From the NCBI RefSeq assembly GCF_014648995.1, contig NZ_BMSE01000021.1, positions 1 to 64,000 on the forward strand: a stretch of DNA of 64,000 bases, written 5' to 3'. The notes below the pieces were generated by a model. That model was not told where the DNA came from, did no database searches, and was given only the letters and a program-made list of their open reading frames with translations. The stretch is from Streptomyces massasporeus (GTDB taxonomy: Bacteria > Actinomycetota > Actinomycetes > Streptomycetales > Streptomycetaceae). Both the position numbers and the translations under genes were made by a program. Below, one piece after another: positions 14,795 to 25,880 of this stretch. Every line of letters begins with the position of its first letter. Position 1 is the stretch's first letter.

Positions 14795-15994
14795 GTGAAC
14801 GTGCTGGACATCTTGTTGCTGGTCGCCGCTGTGTGGTTCGCGGTCGTGGGGTACCGCCAGGGGTTCGTCGTCGGCATCCTGTCGGTGATCGGCTTCCTGG
14901 GCGGTGGCCTCGTCGCGGTCTACGTGCTGCCCGTCATCTGGGACGCGCTGACGGACAACGCGGAGGTGAGCACGACCGCCGCCGTCGTCGCGGTCGTCGT
15001 CGTCATCGTCTGCGCCTCCGTCGGCCAGGCCCTCACCACCCACCTCGGCAACAAGCTGCGCCGGCACATCACCTGGTCCCCGGCCCGGGCCCTCGACGCC
15101 ACCGGCGGCGCCCTGGTCAACGTCGTGGCGATGCTCCTGGTCGCCTGGCTGATCGGCTCGGCCCTCGCGGGCACCACACTGCCGACGCTCGGCAAGGAGG
15201 TCCGCAACTCCAAGGTGCTGCTGGGCGTCTCGCAGGCCCTGCCGGACCAGGCCGCCACCTGGTTCGCGGACTTCTCCTCCGTCCTCGCGCAGAACGGCTT
15301 CCCGCAGGTCTTCAGCCCCTTCTCGAACGAGCCGATCACCGACGTCCAGCCGCCCGACCCGGCGCTGGCGAACAGCCCCGTGGCGAACCGCGCCCAGCGC
15401 TCCATCGTCAAGGTCATGGGCACGGCCCCAAGCTGCGGCAAGGTCCTGGAGGGCACCGGCTTCGTCTTCTCCGACCGCCGCGTGATGACCAACGCGCACG
15501 TGGTGGGCGGAGTCGACGAGCCGACCGTGCAGATAGGCGGCGAGGGCAGGAAGTACGACGCCAAGGTCGTGCTGTACGACTGGCGGCGCGACATCGCCGT
15601 CCTCGACGTGCCCGATCTCAAGGCGCCCGTGCTGCGGTTCACCGAGAAGGACGCGAGCAGTGGCGACGGCGCGATCGTCGCGGGCTTCCCGGAGAACGGG
15701 GCGTACGACGTGCGGGCCGCCCGCGTGCGCGGCCGCATCACCGCCAACGGCCCGGACATCTACCACCGCGGCACGGTCCGCCGCGACGTCTACTCCCTCT
15801 TCGCGACCGTCCGTCAGGGCAACTCCGGCGGCCCGCTGCTCACCCCGGACGGCAAGGTCTACGGCGTCGTCTTCGCCAAGTCGCTCGACGACGCCGAGAC
15901 GGGATACGCGCTGACCGTGGACGAGATCCGGGAGGACATCACCAAGGGCCGTACCGCCACCCAGCAGGTGGGCAGCGACAGCTGCGCCCTGTAG
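14795..15994 (+). CDS. MarP-like membrane serine protease (CvpA domain plus trypsin-like)
   Basis: A 399-residue protein. It has four N-terminal membrane segments of the CvpA/colicin V production type (about residues 4-125), a linker, then a periplasmic-side chymotrypsin-like domain. The catalytic triad is visible: His in TNAHVVGG, Asp in WRRDIAVLDV, Ser in RQGNSGGPLL. A cysteine pair (SCGK near the start of the protease domain and the C-terminal SDSCAL) may form the redox-stabilising disulfide known for MarP of M. tuberculosis (Rv3671c). From established knowledge, MarP processes RipA in acid stress. The role in Streptomyces is inferred. The GTG at 14795 begins the first membrane segment. 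Confidence 0.92.
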   Translation: MNVLDILLLVAAVWFAVVGYRQGFVVGILSVIGFLGGGLVAVYVLPVIWDALTDNAEVSTTAAVVAVVVVIVCASVGQALTTHLGNKLRRHITWSPARALDATGGALVNVVAMLLVAWLIGSALAGTTLPTLGKEVRNSKVLLGVSQALPDQAATWFADFSSVLAQNGFPQVFSPFSNEPITDVQPPDPALANSPVANRAQRSIVKVMGTAPSCGKVLEGTGFVFSDRRVMTNAHVVGGVDEPTVQIGGEGRKYDAKVVLYDWRRDIAVLDVPDLKAPVLRFTEKDASSGDGAIVAGFPENGAYDVRAARVRGRITANGPDIYHRGTVRRDVYSLFATVRQGNSGGPLLTPDGKVYGVVFAKSLDDAETGYALTVDEIREDITKGRTATQQVGSDSCAL

Positions 15995-16372
15995 GGCCTG
16001 GAGGCTCTAGGAGCGGCCTTTCAGCGGCAGGTGGCGCGGTGTCACTCGCGCGAGTGATGCCTCAGTCGCGAGTGTGGCGCAGTCGTACGGTGACCCAGCG
16101 GGCCCGGCGGCGGAGGATACGCGGAATCCCGACCCGGGGGTCCGCGGTCGCCATCTGCGGTGCGCCGCTTCGCCGGTGGGGGTTCGCACCGCCCGCCGAG
16201 CGGCGATTGCGGGTTGCGTCACTGTAGTCGTGCGTCCAGCCCATACCCCGACGTGTGCCCCCGCCCCATGGTCGATAACCGCTCCGGGAGCGTCCAATTG
16301 GCCTATGCGCCGGGCAATTGGCCGTTCGTCAGACAAGCGTTCACGTGCCGGTGACCGGGTGGGGCCGGCCGG
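15995..16372. other. Convergent intergenic region without a gene
   Basis: 378 bp between the MarP-like gene and the hydrolase gene. I see no convincing coding frame. It contains a 16-bp perfect palindrome TCACTCGCGCGAGTGA at 16042-16057 and a repeated CAATTGGCC (near 16296 and 16314). A terminator hairpin at 16348-16379 overlaps the hydrolase stop. Confidence 0.6.
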
Positions 16373-16379
16373 TCACCGG
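16348..16379 (-). terminator. Terminator of the hydrolase gene
   Basis: Perfect stem CCGGTGACCGG/CCGGTCACCGG around a 10-nt loop. It includes the last codons and stop of the minus-strand hydrolase gene. Confidence 0.75.
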
Positions 16380-17323
16380 TCGGGTTCGGGATCCCGCAGC
16401 CAGTTGATGAGTTCCGAGGAGAACGCGACCGGGTCCTCCTCGTGCGGGAAGTGGCCGAGTCCGTCGAACAGGCGCCAGCGGTAGGGGGCTTCGACGTACT
16501 CGCCGGACCCGGCCGCGCTCCGCGTGCGCATCACGGGGTCGAGCGAGCCGTGCAGATGCAGGGTCGGCACGCGCACGGGCCGCTTCATCCGCCGGTTGAA
16601 CTGGATGCCGTCCGGGCGGGCCAGGGAGCGCACCATCCAGCGGTACGGCTCGACTGCGCAGTGCGCCGCGGAGGGGATGCACATGGCGCGGCGGTACGCG
16701 TCCAGCGCCTCGTCCTCGGGCGGGCGCGGCCCGGACCACTCCTGGATCAGCTCCGCGACGAGGGCCCCGTCGTCGGCGGTGAGCTGCCGCTCCGGGATCC
16801 AGGGCCGCTGGAATCCCCAGATGTGTGAACCGGCGCGGCTCTGCTTGACGTCCCTCAGCATGGCCGAGCGCCAGCGCCGCGGGTGCGGCATGGACGAGAC
16901 CGCCAGCCGCCGCACCAGCTTGGGGCGCATCGTGGCGGCCGTCCACGCGAGGTATCCGCCGAGGTCGTGGCCGACCAGCGCGGCGTCGGGCTCGCCGAGG
17001 GAGCGGATGACGCCGGTGACGTCGAGCGCGAGGTTGGCGGGGTCGTAGCCGCGCGGTGTGCGGTCGCTGCCGCCGACGCCCCGCAGGTCCATGGCGACGG
17101 CCCGGAAGCCGGCGTCGGCGAGCGCCACCAGCTGGTGCCGCCAGGTCCACCAGAACTGCGGGAAGCCGTGCAGCAGCAGGACCAGCGGCCCGTCCCCCAG
17201 CTCGGCGATGTGGAAGCGGGCGCCGTTGGCGGCGACGTCGCGATGGCTCACCTCGCGCCCGCCGGGAACGTCGAGGAGGACAGCCGAGGCCGGTTGTGCG
17301 GGGGGATTGGCGGGGTCTGTCAT
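16373..17323 (-). CDS. Alpha/beta hydrolase, epoxide hydrolase type
   Basis: A 316-residue alpha/beta hydrolase. The oxyanion-hole motif is HGFPQFWW (about 51-58). The nucleophile elbow GHDLGGYLAW carries Asp as nucleophile, which marks the epoxide hydrolase/haloalkane dehalogenase branch rather than esterases. The cap domain holds two candidate tyrosines, and the catalytic His is in GLGHFPHEE. No signal peptide is seen, so it is cytoplasmic. It overlaps the upstream membrane-protein gene by ATGA (17320-17323), so the two are coupled, as is usual for this pair in Streptomyces. The natural substrate is unknown. Confidence 0.9.
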   Translation of the reverse strand: MTDPANPPAQPASAVLLDVPGGREVSHRDVAANGARFHIAELGDGPLVLLLHGFPQFWWTWRHQLVALADAGFRAVAMDLRGVGGSDRTPRGYDPANLALDVTGVIRSLGEPDAALVGHDLGGYLAWTAATMRPKLVRRLAVSSMPHPRRWRSAMLRDVKQSRAGSHIWGFQRPWIPERQLTADDGALVAELIQEWSGPRPPEDEALDAYRRAMCIPSAAHCAVEPYRWMVRSLARPDGIQFNRRMKRPVRVPTLHLHGSLDPVMRTRSAAGSGEYVEAPYRWRLFDGLGHFPHEEDPVAFSSELINWLRDPEPDR

Positions 17324-17808
17324 GACGACGAGCGTGCCACAGCCTCGATGGCCTCGGGGACCCGGTCCTGCGGGAGCTCCGGCCGCGGGTGCGGCTTGGC
17401 CTTCTGCAGCACGACCGCGGTCTCCTTCATCGACGCGGCGACCTTCTGCGGGCCCTTGCTCTTCTTGGCCTTCTTCGCGAAGGTCACGCCGACCAGCGCG
17501 AGGACGCCCGCGACCAGCACGTTCGCCGCGAACGACAGCAGGAAGCAGACCGCGAGGTTCCAGTCGCTCCAGGTACGGATGCCGTACGCCAGCGCGAAGT
17601 TCAGCATCGGCAGCGAGAAGATCAGCACCGCGCCGGCCGCCGAGAAGGCGCCGCCGCTCGTGGCGCCGCGCTTCACGTCCTGCTTGAGCTGCGCCTTCGC
17701 CAGCGCGATCTCGTCGTGCACCAGCGCCGACATTTCCGCCGTCGCCGAGGCGAACAGCTGGCCGATGCTGCGTTCGGCGCCGACCGGGCTGCCGTCGGGT
17801 GCGCTCAT
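17320..17808 (-). CDS. Actinobacterial holin-X-type membrane protein
   Basis: A 162-residue protein of the phage-holin-3-6/'Holin-X' family. The amphipathic N-terminus (ERSIGQLFASATAEMSALVHDE, shown only in part: IALAKAQLKQDVKRG) is followed by two membrane segments (about 58-80 and 88-112), then a basic C-tail KKAKKSKGPQK. Despite the family name there is no phage context. These proteins are common housekeeping genes in actinobacteria and of unknown function. It is the first gene of a two-gene operon with the hydrolase. Confidence 0.85.
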   Translation of the reverse strand: MSAPDGSPVGAERSIGQLFASATAEMSALVHDEIALAKAQLKQDVKRGATSGGAFSAAGAVLIFSLPMLNFALAYGIRTWSDWNLAVCFLLSFAANVLVAGVLALVGVTFAKKAKKSKGPQKVAASMKETAVVLQKAKPHPRPELPQDRVPEAIEAVARSSS

Positions 17809-17927
17809 CGCGGTCTCCCTCTTCTGCGTACGGTCCGAATTACGCGTCTTGTTCGTGACCGCCACAGTCGTCCGACTGCGCACGGCATGACTGCGTACGG
17901 TCCCGTCTTTTGTACCGTCTCGTCAGA

Positions 17928-19364
17928 TCATGCCGGACGGTGGTGGTCCTCGCCTGCCCCGCCCGGTACTTCGGCAAGCCCGTGGCGCGCGGCTGCCTTC
18001 TCCTGGGCGATCCTCCGGTGTTCCGCGGCCTTGCGCTCGTAGAGCGCGGCGAGCCGCAGGTGGTACGCCGGGTCGTCCTCCTCGTAGATGTCCGGGATGC
18101 CGTCGGCGTCCTCGTCTCGCTCTTCTTCCTCCCACAGACGGCGGTACTTGGCGTTCCGCATCTTCAGCAGGACCGTCGCGAGTGTCGCGGCGATGAGCGA
18201 GCCCAGCAGGACGGCGGCCTTCACCTCGTTCGTCATCGTCTGGTCGTCGGTGAAGGCGAGTTCGCCGATGAGCAGCGACACGGTGAAGCCGATGCCGGCG
18301 AGACTCGCCACCGCGAAGACGTCGGCCCAGGCGAGGTCGTCGCTGAGCGAGGCCCGGGTGAAGCGGGCCGTCAGCCATGTGCCGCCGAAGATGCCGAGCG
18401 CCTTGCCGACCACGAGCCCGAGGACGACGCCGAGCGTCTCGGGCGTGGTGAACACGTCGGCGAGTGCCCCGCCGGACACCGCGACGCCCGCGCTGAACAG
18501 CGCGAACAGCGGCACCGCCAGTCCCGCCGACAGGGGCCGCACGAGGTGCTCGATGCGCTCGCCGGGGGAGTGGCCCTCGCCCTCGTGCCGGTGGCAGCGC
18601 AGCATCAGGCCCATGGCGACACCGGCGATGGTGGCGTGGATGCCGCTGTTGTACATCAGCCCCCAGACGACGAGGGCCAGCGGCACGTACACGTACCAGC
18701 CGCGCACGCCCTTGCGCAGCAGCAGCCAGAAGAGCACCAGACCGGCGACGGCGCCGCCGAGCGCGGCGAAGTTCAGGTCGGCGGTGAAGAACACCGCGAT
18801 GATCAGGATCGCGAAGAGGTCGTCGACGACGGCGAGTGTGAGGAGGAAGGCCCGCAGCGCGCTCGGCAGGGAGGTGCCGATGACGGCGAGCACGGCGAGC
18901 GCGAACGCGATGTCGGTGGCGGTCGGCACGGCCCAGCCGTCCAGGGAGCCCCCGCCGACGACAGTGGTGAGGGTGTAGACGAGCGCCGGGACGGCCATGC
19001 CGCACAGGGCGGCGACGACCGGCAGCGCGGCGGCCTTCGGGTCGCGCAGATCACCCGCGACCAGCTCGCGCTTGAGCTCGATCCCGGCGACGAAGAAGAA
19101 GATCGCCAGCAGCCCGTCGGCGGCCCAGTGCGCGACGGACAGGTCCAGGCCGAGGGCTGCGGGGCCGAGGTGGAAGTGGGAGACGCTCTCGTAGCTGTCA
19201 TGAAGCGCGGGGATGTTCGCCCAGAGCAGCGCGGTCACCGCGGCGACGAGCAGCAGCACCCCGCCGACGGTCTCGGTGCGCAGCGCGTCCGCCACGTAGG
19301 TCCGCTCGGGCAGCGACAGCCGGCCGAGGACCTTGCGGGGGGTGGTGGAGCGGGGCGCGGTCAC
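17928..19364 (-). CDS. nhaA: Na+/H+ antiporter NhaA
   Basis: A 478-residue NhaA with the usual twelve membrane segments. The pore motif PTATDIAFALAV and the paired aspartates of the ion site in TLAVVDDLFAI are intact. A charged C-terminal tail of about 75 residues (EEEERDEDADGIPDIYEEDD) extends beyond the E. coli length, as in other actinobacterial NhaA. The GTG at 19364 is preferred because CCGGAGG lies about 8 bases upstream and the protein then starts TAPRSTTPRKVLGRLS. An iron-box-like element and a palindrome lie about 85 bp upstream. Confidence 0.93.
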   Translation of the reverse strand: MTAPRSTTPRKVLGRLSLPERTYVADALRTETVGGVLLLVAAVTALLWANIPALHDSYESVSHFHLGPAALGLDLSVAHWAADGLLAIFFFVAGIELKRELVAGDLRDPKAAALPVVAALCGMAVPALVYTLTTVVGGGSLDGWAVPTATDIAFALAVLAVIGTSLPSALRAFLLTLAVVDDLFAILIIAVFFTADLNFAALGGAVAGLVLFWLLLRKGVRGWYVYVPLALVVWGLMYNSGIHATIAGVAMGLMLRCHRHEGEGHSPGERIEHLVRPLSAGLAVPLFALFSAGVAVSGGALADVFTTPETLGVVLGLVVGKALGIFGGTWLTARFTRASLSDDLAWADVFAVASLAGIGFTVSLLIGELAFTDDQTMTNEVKAAVLLGSLIAATLATVLLKMRNAKYRRLWEEEERDEDADGIPDIYEEDDPAYHLRLAALYERKAAEHRRIAQEKAAARHGLAEVPGGAGEDHHRPA

Positions 19365-19444
19365 GGGGGGAACCTCCGGTCGCTGGGCAGGACGGAACAC
19401 ATGCCGACCAGACTTCCCGGCGCACCATGGAGCACTTGCTTTGC

Positions 19445-19463
19445 TTAGTTTAGGTAAACGTAC
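19445..19463. promoter_or_regulatory. Iron-box-like element upstream of nhaA
   Basis: TTAGTTTAGGTAAACGTAC matches 14 of 19 positions of the DmdR/IdeR iron box (TTAGGTTAGGCTAACCTAA). It contains the palindrome GTTTA-GG-TAAAC. This AT-rich stretch is unusual for the genome and also likely overlaps the nhaA promoter. Assignment to an iron regulator is a guess. Confidence 0.35.
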
Positions 19464-19505
19464 GGCTGTGCGCATCCGGCGGCCCTCGCCGCGGGGACGC
19501 ACTGA

Positions 19506-19536
19506 CGGAGGGCACCCGGTGATCGGGTGCCCTCCG
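19506..19536 (-). terminator. Terminator of acsA
   Basis: Perfect 13-bp stem CGGAGGGCACCCG/CGGGTGCCCTCCG with a 5-nt loop, 27 bp past the acsA stop. Confidence 0.92.
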
Positions 19537-19562
19537 CCGGCCTCGTCATTCTGGTGCCGCGA

Positions 19563-21518
<1,956 letters not shown>

Positions 21519-21723
21519 GGCATCTGCCTTTCCCAGGGTGTCCGTTGTGTCCCAGGCCACAGCTCATCAGACCCGGGGGTGCGATGACAAGGGCCGACCG
21601 CCGATTGGTTTAGACCTGTCGGACGGTGCTGTAGGGGACCGGGGTCATCCGTACCCACGGACGCCGACCAGGGAAAGTTCAGTGCGTGTGCCGCCGGTCA
21701 CCCTGCTCGCGGTCCGACGGGCC

Positions 21724-21762
21724 AGGGGGTGTGCCCCCGCTGTCGATCGGGGGCACACCCTC
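21724..21762 (-). terminator. Terminator of the SulP-carbonic anhydrase gene
   Basis: Long stem of AGGGGGTGTGCCCCCG against CGGGGGCACACCCTCCT around an 8-nt loop, about 54 bp past the stop codon. The rest of the 297-bp gap to acsA shows nothing I can assign beyond the acsA promoter region. Confidence 0.88.
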
Positions 21763-21815
21763 CTCCGGCGCGGGCGACTCCGACGCGGGCGAGACGCACC
21801 GCACCAGGCGCCGTC

Positions 21816-24185
21816 TCACGCCGACAGGTCCGGCTCCCGCACGCGGTCGAAGACGCCGCCGGTCTCCGTCTCGGTGAGCAGGTACGCCTCGGCCTCGCCC
21901 ACGTGGAAGTACATCCCTTGCAGCTCAAGGGCGCCCTCGTCGAGGGCCCGGGCCACCGAGTCGTGGGCACGCAGGTGCTCCAACTGCTGGACCACGTTCG
22001 TCAGGCAGAGCTGCTCGACCGCGTCCTCGGGGGACCGTCCGGCCAGCCTGCCCCAGGACGAGCTGTCGTCGGCCATGCGCTCCAGGCTCGGCAGCCCGTG
22101 CCGCAGCCACCGCTTCAGCGGGGTCGGGGCGCCGCCCGGCTCGGAGTTGAGCAGGGCCTGCATGGCGCCGCATCCCGAGTGTCCGCACACCGTGATGGAC
22201 CGCACCTGGAGCACGTCCACGGCGTACTCGATCGCCGCCGCCACCGAGTCGTCGCCGCTCTCCTCGCCCGGTCGCGGGACGAGGTTGCCCACGTTGCGCA
22301 CGACGAACAGGTCGCCCGGACCACTGGAGGTGATCATCGATGTGACCAGCCGGGAGTCGGCGCAGGTCAGGAAGAGCTGCGAAGGCCGCTGCCCCTCTCT
22401 CGCCAGCCGGGCCAGCTCGGTGCGCACCAGGGGTGCGGTGTTGCGCTGGAACGCGCTGATGCCACGCGCCAGTTCGTGCCCGCTGGCTCCGCCGGTGCCC
22501 GACGGGTCCGGCTCGGAGCGGTCCGACCCGTCCGGGTTCTTCTCGGAAGGGGGTACGGACTGGGGGCCGTCGCATTGGTGGTTGCGCCAGGGTGTCCAGG
22601 GCCGGCAGCGGCAGTCGCCGGAGGCCTGGGGCTCGGAGAGTCGGGTGCCGGGATGCCGGCCGGTGATCTCCACGGTGCCGCCCTGCGCGGTGTGCGTCTT
22701 CTGCCAGTCCTGCAACGTCTCGTACGCCGCGTGGTCCATGAACGACCCGTCCAGCTCGACGACGGTGTCGGCGCCGTGGGGCACGAGATGCAGGGCCCGG
22801 CTGAGCCGTGGCACCGCGAGGAACGTCAACTGTCCTCTGACGTGGACGTGATGGACTCCTTCCCTCTCGTCGTGCGTGATGCGGGTGCGGGTGAGGCGGT
22901 GCAGCGCGACGCCGACGGCCATGGCGATGCCGAGCGCCACGCCCTCCAGGACGCCGAGGAAGACCACGCCGAGGGTGGTGACGGCGTAGACCCAGACTTC
23001 CCGGTGGCGGGTCACCGTGCGGATGTGGTTCAGGGACACCATCTGGATGCCGACGGCCATCACCAGGGCGGCGAGCGAGGCGAGCGGGATGAGCTCCAGG
23101 ATCGGGACCATCAGCAGCGCGGCGATCACTACGAGAACGCCGTGCAGCATCGTGGAGTTCCGGCTGACAGCGCCCGCGTGCACATTCGCCGAACTCCGCA
23201 CGGCGACGCCGGCGATGGGCAGTCCGCCGAGCGAGCCGGAGACGATGTTGGCGGCACCCTGCCCGAGCAGTTCGCGGTCGAGATTCGAGCGCCCGACACG
23301 GGGCGACAAGCCGGGGCGGCCGGCCACCAACTTGTCCACGGCGACCGCGCCGAGCAGCGACTGCACGCTGCACACCAGCGTCGTGGTGAGCACGGCGGCG
23401 ACCAGGCCGAGCACGGGGCCTTCGGGCAGCCCGGCCAAGGCGTGGTTGCTCCAGGACGGCAGGTCCACCTTGGGCAGGCGGAGCCCGGCGAGGGCGGCGA
23501 CCGCGGTGGCTCCGGCGACGGCTACGAGCGCGGCCGGGACCTTGCGCAGCAGGTGTCCGACCCGGCCGGGCAGTCTCGGCCAGAGCAGCAGCAGCGCCAG
23601 GGTCAGCACGCTCACCGACACGGCCGCGGGGCCCATGTGTGCCAACTGGGCGGGCAGCGCGCGGAGGTTGTCCGGTACGGAACTCTGCGGTGTGCCGCCG
23701 AGCACGATGTGCAGCTGGGCGACGGCGATGGTGACGCCGATCCCGGCGAGCATGCCGTGCACGATGGCGGGGCTGACGACAAGGGCGCCGCGGGCCACGC
23801 GCAGGCAGCCCAGGCCGAGCTGGGCGACGCCGGCGAGGACGGTGATGGCGCAGGTCGTCCGCCAGCCGTAGCGCTGGATGAGGTCGGCGGTGACGACGGT
23901 GAGCCCAGCGGCCGGGCCGCTCACCTGGAGCGGGGAGCCGCCGAGCCGCCCGGCGACCAGGCCGCCCACGGCGGCGGCGACGAGGCCGGCCTGGAGCGGG
24001 GCGCCGGTGGCGAGGGCGATGCCCAGGGACAGGGGCAGGGCGATCAGGAAGACCGCGATCGAGGCCGACACATCGGCACCCGCGATCCTGAATCGGCGGG
24101 GTCCGGTGGGCGGCGGACTGTGGGGCGGATGGGTGCGTTCGGTGCGGTTCGGATCGGCGGCGCGTGTGGGGACGCAGGCTGACAT
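21816..24185 (-). CDS. SulP anion transporter fused to a beta-carbonic anhydrase
   Basis: A 789-residue fusion. Residues about 35-420 form an SLC26/SulP transporter (SIAVFLIALPLSLGIALATG, GSPLQVSGPAAGL, LGGLPIAGVAVRSSANVHAG). Next is a STAS-like segment (VHHVHVRGQLTFLAVPRL onward), a polar linker, then a beta-class carbonic anhydrase with zinc ligands in FLTCADSRLV and VCGHSGCGAMQ. The Asp-Arg dyad and all zinc ligands are present, so the enzyme half looks active. From established knowledge, the same fusion exists in M. tuberculosis (Rv3273) and suggests bicarbonate uptake coupled to hydration. The ATG at 24185 has GGAGGAGA about 9-11 bases upstream. Confidence 0.93.
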   Translation of the reverse strand: MSACVPTRAADPNRTERTHPPHSPPPTGPRRFRIAGADVSASIAVFLIALPLSLGIALATGAPLQAGLVAAAVGGLVAGRLGGSPLQVSGPAAGLTVVTADLIQRYGWRTTCAITVLAGVAQLGLGCLRVARGALVVSPAIVHGMLAGIGVTIAVAQLHIVLGGTPQSSVPDNLRALPAQLAHMGPAAVSVSVLTLALLLLWPRLPGRVGHLLRKVPAALVAVAGATAVAALAGLRLPKVDLPSWSNHALAGLPEGPVLGLVAAVLTTTLVCSVQSLLGAVAVDKLVAGRPGLSPRVGRSNLDRELLGQGAANIVSGSLGGLPIAGVAVRSSANVHAGAVSRNSTMLHGVLVVIAALLMVPILELIPLASLAALVMAVGIQMVSLNHIRTVTRHREVWVYAVTTLGVVFLGVLEGVALGIAMAVGVALHRLTRTRITHDEREGVHHVHVRGQLTFLAVPRLSRALHLVPHGADTVVELDGSFMDHAAYETLQDWQKTHTAQGGTVEITGRHPGTRLSEPQASGDCRCRPWTPWRNHQCDGPQSVPPSEKNPDGSDRSEPDPSGTGGASGHELARGISAFQRNTAPLVRTELARLAREGQRPSQLFLTCADSRLVTSMITSSGPGDLFVVRNVGNLVPRPGEESGDDSVAAAIEYAVDVLQVRSITVCGHSGCGAMQALLNSEPGGAPTPLKRWLRHGLPSLERMADDSSSWGRLAGRSPEDAVEQLCLTNVVQQLEHLRAHDSVARALDEGALELQGMYFHVGEAEAYLLTETETGGVFDRVREPDLSA

Positions 24186-24476
24186 GGTTTCCCGTCTCCT
24201 CCGGGGCTGCGCGGTCGCGTAACTGGGGGGTCCCGCTCGGGGCGGGGCTCGGTCGCGGCGGTCACGGCGTAAATCGGCGGGATGAATCAACGCTCGGTAA
24301 ACGGATCGTAATGCAGAGTAAAGGCCGAGCATAGACATTACGGGCAAATGGGTGAATGGATCACTCTGAAGTGTGAAGTGGCCATTTGATCGGCTTGTCG
24401 TACTAATTCCTTTTCGAACTCGTGCGAATTTGGCGGCGCTGTCCGCACCCGAGAGAAGGAAGAAGGTGGGCGGAAC
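24186..24476. promoter_or_regulatory. Divergent AT-richer upstream region
   Basis: 291 bp between the divergent SulP-anhydrase and lipoprotein starts. The half nearer the lipoprotein gene (about 24270-24430) is much more AT-rich than the genome average and probably holds its promoter. I could not pick a reliable -35/-10 pair. Confidence 0.4.
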
Positions 24477-25769
24477 ATGGCCGCCACCCACAGGATCGCC
24501 GCGAGTTCCGTGATCGCCGCGGTCTGCGCCGCATCGCTCGCCGGTTGCGCGACCGGCACCCCCCGGCAAGAGGCCCCCGACCCGCAGAAAGCGACACCGG
24601 CGCAGGCTCCGAAGAGCGCCGTCCGGCTGATCGGAGACGGCTCCACCGCCTACACCGGCGCCCAGCCGCACCTGCCCAGGCCGGCACGCCTGCGGCCCGG
24701 CCAGAAGCCCCCGCAGTTCGTCGTCTTCTCCTGGGACGGCGCGGGCGAGGACAGCCAGAAGCTGTTCTCCCACTTCCGCAAGGTCGCCAAGAAGAACAAC
24801 GCGACCATGACGTACTTCCTGAGCGGCGTGTACATGCTGCCCGACGAGAAGAGCGACCGGTACCGGCCGCCGCAGCACTCCCCGGGCCGCTCCGACATCG
24901 GCTTCAACGACCGCCGCGGCATCGCCGCCACCGCGAAGCAGCTGCGCCTGGCGTGGCTCGAGGGCAACGAGATCGGCACCCACTTCAACGGCCACTTCTG
25001 CGGCAGCGGCGGAGGTGTCGGCGAGTGGTCCGTCCAGGACTGGAAGGACGAGATCTCCCAGGCCAAGCAGTTCGTGAAGACCTGGAAGACCAACACCGGC
25101 CTGACGGGCGCGGCCCCCCTGCCCTTCGACTACGACAAGGAGCTCATCGGCGCCCGCACGCCGTGCCTCGAGGGCCAGCGCAACTTCATGAGGGCGGCCC
25201 GCGACCTGGGCTTCCGCTATGACACCAGCGGCGTGAACGACCAGGTCTGGCCGAAGAAGAAGCAGGGCCTGTGGGACGTGTCCATGCAGCTCGTGCCGTT
25301 CCCCGGCCACTCCTTCGAGCAGTTGACCATGGACTACAACTTCATGGTCAACCAGTCGGGCACCAGGACCCAGGGCAACCCCGCCATGCACGACTTCTGG
25401 GGCGACCAGATGCGCGACGGCCTGCTCAAGGGCTTCTCACGGGCCTACAACGGCAACCGCGCGCCCCTGATCATCGGCAACCACTTCGAGTCCTGGAACG
25501 GCGGCACCTACATGAGGGCCGTCGAGGAGGTCATCGAGACGGTGTGCACCAAGGAGGAGGTGCGCTGCGTCTCGTTCCGGCAGCTCGTGGACTGGCTGGA
25601 CGCCCAGGACCCGAAGACGCTGGAGAAGCTGCGCACCCTGCAGGTCGGCCAGGCGCCCAAGGCGGGCTGGGCGTCCTTCCTGTCGGACCGGCCGGCCCCG
25701 GCACCCAAGGGCGTGCCCGGTGCTCCGGCGGCCACGGGCGTCCCGGGCGCTCCGGCGGCCAAGGAGTAG
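24477..25769 (+). CDS. Polysaccharide-deacetylase-like lipoprotein
   Basis: A 430-residue predicted lipoprotein. The signal peptide ends in the lipobox LAGC (Cys about residue 24), followed by a T/P/Q-rich linker. The mature part has a NodB-type deacetylase layout: FVVFSWDGAGED holds the catalytic/metal Asp pair position, GNEIGTHFNGHFC the metal histidines (HxxxH form), and RTPCLEGQ and ANHFESWNGG-type (IIGNHFESWNGG) late motifs. It is expected to act on cell-wall or capsule sugars outside the membrane. Activity is inferred. The C-terminus ends in two 8-residue copies of GVPGAPAA from a 24-bp tandem repeat. The ATG at 24477 follows GGAAGAAGGTGGGCGG. Confidence 0.82.
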   Translation: MAATHRIAASSVIAAVCAASLAGCATGTPRQEAPDPQKATPAQAPKSAVRLIGDGSTAYTGAQPHLPRPARLRPGQKPPQFVVFSWDGAGEDSQKLFSHFRKVAKKNNATMTYFLSGVYMLPDEKSDRYRPPQHSPGRSDIGFNDRRGIAATAKQLRLAWLEGNEIGTHFNGHFCGSGGGVGEWSVQDWKDEISQAKQFVKTWKTNTGLTGAAPLPFDYDKELIGARTPCLEGQRNFMRAARDLGFRYDTSGVNDQVWPKKKQGLWDVSMQLVPFPGHSFEQLTMDYNFMVNQSGTRTQGNPAMHDFWGDQMRDGLLKGFSRAYNGNRAPLIIGNHFESWNGGTYMRAVEEVIETVCTKEEVRCVSFRQLVDWLDAQDPKTLEKLRTLQVGQAPKAGWASFLSDRPAPAPKGVPGAPAATGVPGAPAAKE

Positions 25770-25880
25770 TCCTTCGGGCGGACGTGGCCGGACGCACGCG
25801 CGTGAAGGGCGGGCGCACGCGCGCGTGAAGAAGGCCACTCCGCCGCGGAGCGGGGCCCCGGGGTGCGTAGGGTCGTACTC

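Noticed and set aside
17320..17808. Prophage, because of the holin family name
   Set aside because: No other phage genes are nearby. This family is widespread in actinobacterial chromosomes next to the same hydrolase.
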